DNA of 26,689 bases, taken from the NCBI GenBank assembly GCA_001579985.1, contig LRSR01013267.1:1-26689 (forward strand). Direction: 5' to 3'. A program made the translations under genes and the position numbers. Source of the stretch: Hypsibius dujardini (lineage: Eukaryota > Tardigrada > Eutardigrada > Parachela > Hypsibiidae). Shown piece by piece: positions 20,145 through 26,689 of this stretch; the stretch's first letter is position 1; every line of letters begins with the position of its first letter. The notes beneath the pieces were generated by a model. That model was not told the DNA's origin. It made no database searches and saw only the letters and a list, made by a program, of their open reading frames with translations.

Positions 20145-20526
20145 ATGTTATCCCCTTGACTTTGTTTCCTGTCTGCCAGTATACCACTTCCTGCCTTTCT
20201 CGAATGGCGGACGAGCAGGCCATGATTCCGTTTCTCTGCAGAAATTTCGACCCAGTTCGCAGTCCCCCTCCACCTCGCATCGCATTGCGCACTCCTACAC
20301 TGTGGCCCGTAGCGCTGACTTATACGGCGACCTACCTTCCTCCAGCAGTGGCGGCGGCAGCAGCATCAGTCTGCCGAACAGTGCTCCCGAGGTGGATTCA
20401 TCAGCAATGGCCGCTTCCGCGGCAAATGCGGCTTCCCACATGGACGTGGACGAGGACCACCACAAGAAATATGCCAAAGAAGTGTGGCCGGGAAGGAAGA
20501 TCTCCACGTCTCCGGCGCATCTTTAG
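18631..20526 (+). CDS. PPP1R8: Nuclear inhibitor of protein phosphatase 1 (NIPP1), FHA domain, 8 exons
   Basis: NIPP1 is a nuclear scaffold that binds PP1 and, through its FHA domain, phosphorylated splicing and cell-cycle partners. Exons are 18631-18659, 18731-18791, 18853-18927, 19022-19100, 19161-19195, 19649-19801, 19870-20079 and 20242-20526, all in phase, giving 308 aa (human 351). The FHA domain spans about residues 10-115, with YLFGRNPD (40-47), SCSRVHAALV (57-66), THGTFVG (82-88) and FGASTRQY. The PP1-docking RVxF motif is RVSF at 178-181, preceded by a basic run, as in human (RVTF). It is followed by DEEDIIN and DPSVGRFQN, both nearly identical to human. The C-terminus keeps KKYAKEVWPGRK but ends in a different tail (ISTSPAHL). 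The linker between FHA and RVxF is shorter than in vertebrates. Intron 5 (19196-19648) is a large ATCA repeat and intron 7 holds (TGTC)n. A 3'UTR intron is likely. Confidence 0.95.
19196..19640. repeat. Large (ATCA)n array filling PPP1R8 intron 5
   Basis: ATCA tetramers with a superimposed higher-order unit marked by CACTCT(T/A)ATAATCCCTCAA and CAGTTAATCGATC, repeated about four times. It occupies practically the whole intron between donor 19196 and acceptor 19648. Confidence 0.95.
20095..20145. repeat. (TGTC)n repeat in PPP1R8 intron 7
   Basis: A pure TGTC array starting 15 bases after the donor of intron 20080-20241. Confidence 0.95.
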
Positions 20527-20759
20527 CTTTCTGCAGCAGACAGAAACAATTTTTTCCACATATGTTGAGCCAAGCAAACGGGGTACGTGGGAATATTTCT
20601 TTCTACTTATGATTTTCTTATGCTGCACTTTGTTTCAAGTTGTTATTTTGAACGTCTGTCAGAATATAATTGCAACCAAGTTGTCTATTTGCCTGCTTGT
20701 CTGTATTTCTGTTCATTAACTGATAACGCATTCTCTAGCTGGCTGTTTGTTTTCGTCTA

Positions 20760-20805
<46 letters not shown>

Positions 20806-21110
20806 TGTCTGCCTGTCTGTCTGTCTGTCTGCTTGTCTGTCTGTCTGTCTGCCTTCCTGCCTGTCTGTCTGTCTGCCTGTTTGCCTTCCTGCCTGTCTGT
20901 TTGTATGTCTGCCTGTCTGTTTGTCTGTAAGGGATAATATAGTAACCCATTCCTATCCTGTTCCAGGTTTTGCCAAACTGCTCCCGAACCCCGATGTGCC
21001 GGCTCAACAGGTAGGACTAAACTTCTCCATTGTACTATACGTCTATGCCACTCGTAGGTCATTTATCTATTCTCAATGAATGTGTAATAAAATCATCAGC
21101 CATTGGGGTT
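20527..21110 (+). other. PPP1R8 3'UTR with a probable intron (20583-20966)
   Basis: A donor GG|GTACGT at 20583 and an acceptor CTATCCTGTTCCAG ending at 20966 bracket a segment that contains a (TGCC/TGTC)n array at 20757-20933. AATAAA is at 21086-21091. Splicing here would place a junction 56 bases after the stop codon. Confidence 0.55.
20757..20933. repeat. (TGCC/TGTC)n repeat 3' of PPP1R8
   Basis: TGCC tetramers at the left end grade into TGTC. It resembles the arrays in COG8 introns in inverse orientation. Confidence 0.95.
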
Positions 21111-21343
21111 TTTTTCCGGTTCTTTTCTTCAGTCTTAATTAATTGACCAGTCGTTTAGGAGGACCGCTTCTCTCTTCTCTCGACACACACATACGCACAA
21201 GACACGCAAACGCAATGATTCTAGTAGTACCGTATTCCCCGATCTTAAGGGACAGTTGAGCCCCACCCCCTCCAGTCATCGGTTGACTCTTCAATCGGAT
21301 TCACTGTGTCGTGATTGGTTGAAATTCAAGAGCAACTTGGCAG

Positions 21344-21465
21344 CGATTGATTGATTGATTACGCGGAATTTCTTGACGCACACATTGAATCAGTTGATTG
21401 ATTGATTGATTACGCGGAATTTCTTGACGCACACATTGAATCAGTCGATTGATTGATTGATTGTA
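21344..21465. repeat. 51-bp minisatellite, two copies plus partial third
   Basis: GATTGATTGATTGATTACGC followed by GGAATTTCTTGACGCACACA and TTGAATCAGT; the repeated ACGCGGAAT starts at 21361 and 21412. Confidence 0.92.
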
Positions 21466-21519
21466 GGTAAGCAATAGCAAACGGTGATGAAGAGATAAGA
21501 TCCGGGGAAAAAACTCAGA

Positions 21520-21920
21520 AGGATCCTTTTCGCATTAACCGCTTAACCATTGACTTTAGTGGTTGATTGCTTGATTTTGTTTAACTTTCAACTAGATTTA
21601 ATTTCCAATCTACGATTTCAGAGGGGGGAACCCAGAATGTCTCCGCTTTTTGTTGTTTAATAAAGTCTTCTTCTTAAAATTCAATTTGACATCGATTTGC
21701 ACTAGCAGAATCCTGTTTGGAAATCAGGGGGCGGAGCTATGGGTAATTTCTCAAATCTCACGCCGAAGTTTCCGGTCGGGCTCGAGAATGACCCATAGCT
21801 CCGCCCCCTGACTTCCAATGAAGATTCTGCTAGTGCCAATCGATTTCAAATTGAATTTTAAGAAGGAAAAATGTCAAAATCTTTTTAATTCAATCAATCA
21901 ATCGATCAATCAATCTATCG

Positions 21921-21952
<32 letters not shown>

Positions 21953-22218
21953 GTCATCACTCAAAAATCAAGTTTTTACAGAGGAAAATGGAAACCTCCA
22001 GTGTTTCCCCAACTTTGAAATTGTAAGTCACGCCGATGAAATAAATTTCGAAAATCATCATAATTATAGTTTTATCAAAGAGGATGAATCGGAGACATTC
22101 CGGGTTCCCGCCTCTGAAAATCGTATTGGGATGAAATATAATCTGGCTATAAATGAGACAAAATCAAGCAATCAATCACTGAAGTCAATGGTTAAGCGGC
22201 TAGTGCAATAAAGGAACT
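21520..22218. mobile_element. Nested foldback element of about 700 bp
   Basis: Outer arms (about 21520-21655 and 22083-22218) share CCGCTTAACCATTGACTT, GATTGCTTGATTTTGT and a GGGAACCC(A/G)GAATGTCTCCG block as reverse complements. Inner arms 21670-21752 and 21784-21865 are about 90% complementary around a 31-base loop and include CATAGCTCCGCCCCCTGA and ATTCTGCTAGTGC. An (ATCA)n array (21888-21950) lies between the inner and right outer arms. No transposase frame was seen. Confidence 0.85.
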
Positions 22219-23494
22219 TCCGACGTTTTTTCTCGCCAAGACCAGAGCTCGAGAGCAGCCAGATTGCAAAGTTGGTTTTCGTTCCGAGCCCTTGTAAGCT
22301 GTCTGGGCATTGGCGAAAGATATCGTACACACCTTCACAACCGGCAGTGGGTCATCTTTGACATCTTTGCGCGGAGGCACCGGTCGCAAAAAAAGCTCTT
22401 CATCATCATATTTTCATGCCTCGCTGTCTGGGCGTGTCATCTGCGTCGCGAAGACTCTTGCTTTTGAGCCTTTTTTTCAGCCTCGCAAGGTCCTAATATT
22501 TAAATTAAATATTAATAAATTAATATTTAAATTAATAATAATTAAATTAATACTTAAATTAATAATTATTAATTTAGTATTTAAAATAATAATAATTAAA
22601 TTAATTTAAATTAATAATATTTAAATTAGTTATTATTAATTTAATATTTAAAGTAGTTATTACTAAATTAATATTTAAATTAATGTTTTTACATTAAAAT
22701 AGAAATGTGGCATGAAGTATTGATTTTGATTTTTATGACTCTGAATAAAAATATAAAAACAATAAATTTTTTATTTAAAGTCGAAAGTCGCGTTTTGAGC
22801 CGTTTAAAATGTTTTGTTTTGATTGCATTTAAAAAAGACTTGAAGCCGAAACTGCAAAATGTTCCGCCAGCTTGTATTCTCTCCGTGAACTCGCGCTTCT
22901 TTGGAGGATTAATCACTCGCTCTTTTTGCGGAAACGATGAGGGATTCTGGTTGGTCGAACCGTTTTCATTTTCGGTGTCGGCGTTGGTATTGGCAAACTT
23001 CAGGCAGAGCGTACCTTTCATACCTTGCCTGACTGAGACTGAAGATCCGATATCACACAGGGAGCGACGCACGCATTCAGTTTCATACATGACCATCGTA
23101 CAGCGCCGTCCATCCATCCACCCATGCCGGATCATCATCGCCATCATTCACTGCAGCTGTCTCTCTCTCTCTCTCTGTCTCTCTCTGTCTGTCTGTCTGT
23201 CTCTGTCTGTCTGTCTCTGTGTGTGAGAGAAGTACCGTTGAACTTCACCTACATTCCGTCTGAGCACACGGAGTGGGCTTGGTGTCTGTGTGTCTGTGTC
23301 TGCGTGTGTCTGTGTCTGTGTGGTTTTTCATCTGCCGGCGCTTTTGCACTGACGGACTTTTCGGTATTGTCTCTCTCGCACTCGTTTTGATATTCTCCGC
23401 CGGGTGAGATAATTGTGAAAGGGTGTTGATTTTTGTGTGTTCGCCTGTGATTGATCCCAAACCGTATTTCGCCCGACAGGAGCGAGAGCTCGCA
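22219..23494. other. Intergenic region upstream of the lectin gene
   Basis: 22219-22480 is non-repetitive, higher-GC sequence without a recognisable protein. 22490-22690 is AT-rich ATTAAATTAAT-type repeat. 22790-23140 is again unique. 23158-23226 and 23280-23325 are TCTC/TGTC/TGTG microsatellites. Open frames exist on both strands but none resembles a known family. The lectin promoter presumably lies at the right end. Confidence 0.5.
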
Positions 23495-24273
23495 ATGGAT
23501 GCCCGAGTGCTCTTGGGCATCTTGTGCGGGATTCGCTTCTTTGCTGGTAGGTTCACTGGGACTTGCTTCACCCACGAATGGCTGTCTATTATCAGTCTGT
23601 CTATCTCTCTGTCTGTCTGTTTTTCGTTGTGTCTGTCTGTCTGTCTGTCTGTCTATTTGTCTGTCTGTCTATTTATCTGTCTATTTGTCTGTCTGTCTGT
23701 CTGCCTGTCTGTCTGTCTGTTTGTCTGTCTGTTTGTCTGCCTGTTTTTCTGTCTATCTGTCTGCCTGTCTGTCGGTCTTTGCCTATCTGTCGGTCGGTCT
23801 GCCTGCCTATAGTCTGTCTCTCTGTCTGGCGGTCAGTTGCTTCAGATGTTCACTTAGAACTTGATTAGGAACTGTTTCTCCCCGACGTAGGTTGCTCCGG
23901 TGAATGTGGCTTACCGGCGATTCCCGCTCACGCCAGCATTCAGTTTGATTCTTTTCCCGTCCGCCTCGGCACTGTTGGAACTTATGCCTGCGATCCTGGA
24001 TTCATCCTGCTGGGCAAGAACACACGAACGTGCAATGTAAACGGAACGTGGACTGGATTTACCCCACTATGCGGTGAGTTTTCACTTTAGAGAATGACAT
24101 ACTTTTAGGAGGAGTACCTTGGTACCGGCGATTATTACAGAATATTGAACCATGTATGGGCAATTCGGCGAGCGGTAGATAGGTGCATAAAAAGGAAGAC
24201 AGACAACTGATGTAGATACCTCGACAAGCCTAATTAACTAGGCTGACTAAGGCAGACCGACGGACAGACAGAA

Positions 24274-24324
<51 letters not shown>

Positions 24325-25894
24325 CAAACAAACAGACAGACACACAGATAGTCAGACAGATAGTCAGACAGACAGACAGGCAAATATAGAGACAGACAGA
24401 TAGACAGATAGATAGGGAGGCAGACAGAGAAACAGACAGACAGACCGACACACAGACAGACAGATAAATAGGCAGGCAGACGAATTGACGGATGAAGCCG
24501 GCAGATAGAAAGTTAAAGAGTATCGTGAGTAAACCGATAAACAAACAGATCGGTCAGACTCCTGGTAGCCTAATTTTTGTTTAGTCCACAAAGGTATTTA
24601 CGATTACGATCGTTCATGTTGATAAAAAAATTAAATTTTATTAATCGGGTTTTTGTTAATAATCGGCATGATTTTCTTACCCGGAAGCGGCATGCGTGAC
24701 TGCAGTATTCGCTGTCTTGTTTATGTTTTTATGACAAATTATTATTAACCTCGACCTATTGTCTGTACCGTTGGTGTATAAGCGTTTGGACGCTCTAACA
24801 GCACGAAGAGCCAGTTATCCGGAGAGTGAGTTCTTGGTCGCCATTGATCCGCGCGGCGGCGAAAAACGGCGTGCGGATGTTATTGAACTGTGACGATTGA
24901 TAGTTTCGGAATCGGCGGAGTCTGAAGACTGCTGGTCCGTTTTAGTTTATGAATTTGCCCCCAGGGGCTTCCGTGGCTTTATCGGCAAGAGTGTGGCCTC
25001 TGTCCGTGTCCGGACGGCCTTCTGGCCTTACTCCCCGGTGTAGGTACGCCTCAGTCGTGAGTCAAAACTTACGGAATGGATTATCGAGACAGAGAGTAGT
25101 GTGTTTTTTATCACTCGGCAGAGTTATCTCTTGATGACTGCCGCTCTTCGCTCGCCCTTCTAAGCCATAGACAGAGGGCCACCATGACTGGATTATAGTT
25201 AAACTTCGAAAAACGAAATTGTCACTCAAAAAGACGTACCATTCAATTGTCTGTCTGCCTGCCGGTCTGTCTGCCTGTCTGTCTGCCTGTCTGCCTGCCT
25301 GTCTGTCTGTCTGTTTTGTCTGCCTGTCTGCCTGTCTGTCTGTCTGTCTGCTGCTCATCTTTGAGTTAGTCTTTTTAAAAAATCCACATGTATTATTCAC
25401 TGTTAGTTTTGCCGGCGCCGCTCGTAAATCAAAACTGTCGTAAAGCGAGAAAGCTGCTTCTGTGATTTCGAAAAAAAGAAGAAACAGTTTGCATTATTTA
25501 TGACCAGCCCTCAGAATCTTGGTCACGGCCTAGTTATCACACCTTTTGATTTCGTGATATTCCCCTCTTTAGTAGTGTGTCATTCGGCACACAAAACGAG
25601 TGATAGTGCGCAGTGTCTGAATATACCAGCAGTCGCAGTTCGGCGCACTCGTGTGAATTAAAATTACCGGACCTTGACCAAGAACTTGACATGGATTTTT
25701 GCCCACCGGTTGCGTCACGATGTCGTGCGTGCTGGCCGATATATCCTGACCGCCACGCAATCGGCCCAAAATCCAGACATAAAGTGAAGAACAGAGAAAG
25801 GCAGTTAGGCAAGGAGCCAAACAGACTCTCAGACAGACAAGCAGACAGACAGACAAACAGACAGACAAACAGACAGACAAACAGACAGACAGAT

Positions 25895-25925
<31 letters not shown>

Positions 25926-26689
25926 TTGACTGACTGACAAATAGATAGACAGACAGAAAAACAGACAGACAGACAGACAGACAGAAAAACAGACAGACAG
26001 ATTGATTGACTGACTGACAAACAGGCAGGTATGCAGGCAGACAGACAGACGGACAGACAGACATACAGGCAGATAGACAGGCAAATGAAAAGCCTCTAAT
26101 CAGAATTCAGACAGTTAGTTGACAGCCTCGCAAAAGAAACAGGCAGGAAAAGACAATCGATTGCTGATGATGTCTTCCGTTGACTTTGACCTAAATTTCT
26201 TTCTTTTAACAGTGGTCGACGTCGCTCTCGGAAAGCCGGCAAAGTCATCCTCGCAACAAGGCTCCATCGGACCGTCGATCGCCGTGACGGGCGATTCATT
26301 TGGCGTTAATTCCGATGAGACCTGCCATACGACCAAGCCGGAGATTGCACCGTGGTGGTCGGTAAACCTACTGGAATCCTACGTGATACATTCCGTCCGG
26401 CTGGTTGTCGGTCAAGCCTGCTGCGGTAAGTGCGACAGCGGAAAGACCGCCGCTGAGCAATTTTGCGCTAAGTGCTTTTTCTTGCTCAACATCATCAAGC
26501 CAAAAGAACAACCCGCCTTGTCTGTGTGTGAATGTGTGTGTGTGATTGTCTGTCTGTTTGTGTGTTTTTCGCTGACCACTGGCTCATGTCACCTTGATAT
26601 GACGGTCTTGCTTGCAGCTGATGGACCGGTGTACATTGAAGTCCGTGTGGGCAACGACCGGGACATTGCGCGGAATGCCTTGTGCGGCC
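23495..26689 (+). CDS. Secreted Sushi (CCP) plus F-type lectin (fucolectin) protein, 3' truncated by window
   Basis: Exons are 23495-23546, 23891-24073, 26213-26425 and 26618-26689 (continues past the window), with phase 1 at every junction. Exon 1 is a short signal peptide (MDARVLLGILCGIRFFAG). Exon 2 is one Sushi/CCP domain: cysteines 23, 51, 65 and 78 with YACDPGF, TCNVNGTW and PLC, plus one extra Cys19. Exons 3-4 start an F-type lectin domain at about residue 80: VALGKPAKSSS, then PWWSVNLLESYVIHSV, then the adjacent cysteine pair CC (148-149) and VYIEVRVGND, all hallmarks of the eel-fucolectin fold. F-type lectins usually bind L-fucose in innate recognition or gamete contact. Here the Arg, Asp and Arg ligands of the family motif are Gly145, Ala147 and Gly152. 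Symmetric phase-1 exons match the modular exon shuffling typical of such proteins. Further domains are likely downstream. The start ATG is inferred from the signal peptide. Confidence 0.85.
23590..23830. repeat. (TGTC)n repeat in lectin intron 1
   Basis: A degenerate TGTC/TTTG/TGCC array within the intron 23547-23890. Confidence 0.93.
24258..24480. repeat. (GACA)n repeat in lectin intron 2, left block
   Basis: CAGA tetramers, opposite in orientation to the array in intron 1. Confidence 0.93.
24484..25239. other. Non-repetitive part of lectin intron 2
   Basis: No exon could be supported. A segment bounded by AG and GT at 24965-25043 is 79 bases long, so it would shift the frame if included. 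The sequence is moderately GC-rich around 24780-25040. Confidence 0.5.
25240..25351. repeat. (TGTC/TGCC)n repeat in lectin intron 2, middle block
   Basis: TGTC and TGCC tetramers, in the opposite orientation to the blocks on either side. Confidence 0.93.
25826..26085. repeat. (GACA)n repeat in lectin intron 2, right block
   Basis: CAGA tetramers with two copies of a GATTGACTGACTGACAAA insertion about 80 bases apart, so part of the array was duplicated as a larger unit. Confidence 0.93.

Noticed and set aside
20967-21079. Coding exon downstream of PPP1R8 (GFAKLLPNPDVPAQQ)
   Set aside because: The NIPP1 frame already closes at 20524-20526 right after the conserved KKYAKEVWPGRK. The segment is better explained as a 3'UTR exon.
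22192-22609. Possible small gene in the non-repetitive segment on either strand
   Set aside because: Open frames of 65-99 codons run partly into AT-rich repeat, and none has a recognisable domain or splice partners.
22689-23226. Overlapping frames of 152 and 173 codons on opposite strands
   Set aside because: Neither resembles a family. One ends in a microsatellite and the other begins in AT-rich sequence. This is expected by chance in a low-stop region.
24965-25043. Possible extra exon in lectin intron 2
   Set aside because: It has AG and GT edges, but at 79 bases it would break the phase-1 series. The translation has no cysteines or domain likeness.

Overview
This is a gene-dense stretch of an intron-rich animal nuclear genome. 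The coding exons are joined by GT-AG introns (one looks like GC-AG), and the encoded proteins are clear metazoan orthologues. Short intergenic spaces and a secreted Sushi plus F-type-lectin gene suggest an invertebrate, perhaps a spiralian such as a flatworm or mollusc-like lineage. The sequence alone does not fix the phylum. No prokaryotic operons, tRNA or rRNA genes, CRISPR arrays or intact transposase genes were seen.

Nine genes were reconstructed by following reading frame and splice phase across exons. In order they are COG8 (-, Golgi tethering), MRPS12 (+, mitochondrial small ribosomal subunit), DIMT1 (-, 18S rRNA dimethyltransferase), PAK1IP1 (+, WD40 factor of 60S assembly), a TMEM14 family gene (-, mitochondrial membrane), ARPC2 (+, Arp2/3 complex), an unrecognised glycine-rich secreted protein (-), PPP1R8/NIPP1 (+, FHA-domain PP1 regulator) and a Sushi plus F-type-lectin gene (+) cut off by the window end. 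The first eight alternate strictly in strand, giving four head-to-head pairs whose start codons are only about 340-650 bp apart, with convergent 3' ends between pairs. Most are housekeeping genes. DIMT1 and PAK1IP1 both act in ribosome biogenesis and share the shortest start-to-start gap.

Almost everything non-coding is repeat. Two tetranucleotide classes, (TGTC/TGCC)n and (TGAT)n, occur in both orientations in most genes. They create long spurious open frames encoding Cys/Leu/Ser/Val or Gln/Ser/Ile/Asn runs. There are also several minisatellites (42, 41, about 43, 51, 55, 85 and 120 bp units) and at least six inverted-repeat (foldback or MITE-like) elements. The largest are at 6342-6785 and 21520-22218. 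Two such elements occupy much of an intron (PAK1IP1 intron 4, DIMT1 intron 7). A repeat shared between the MRPS12 intron and the DIMT1 3' flank also appears to carry DIMT1's polyadenylation signal.

The least familiar biology is in the glycine-rich secreted protein and the lectin. The lectin's F-type fold is recognisable, but three of the four residues that normally bind L-fucose are replaced. No multi-gene novel system is evident. The notable features are gene arrangement, repeat biology, one non-canonical intron, a 3'UTR intron in PPP1R8 and these two secreted proteins.
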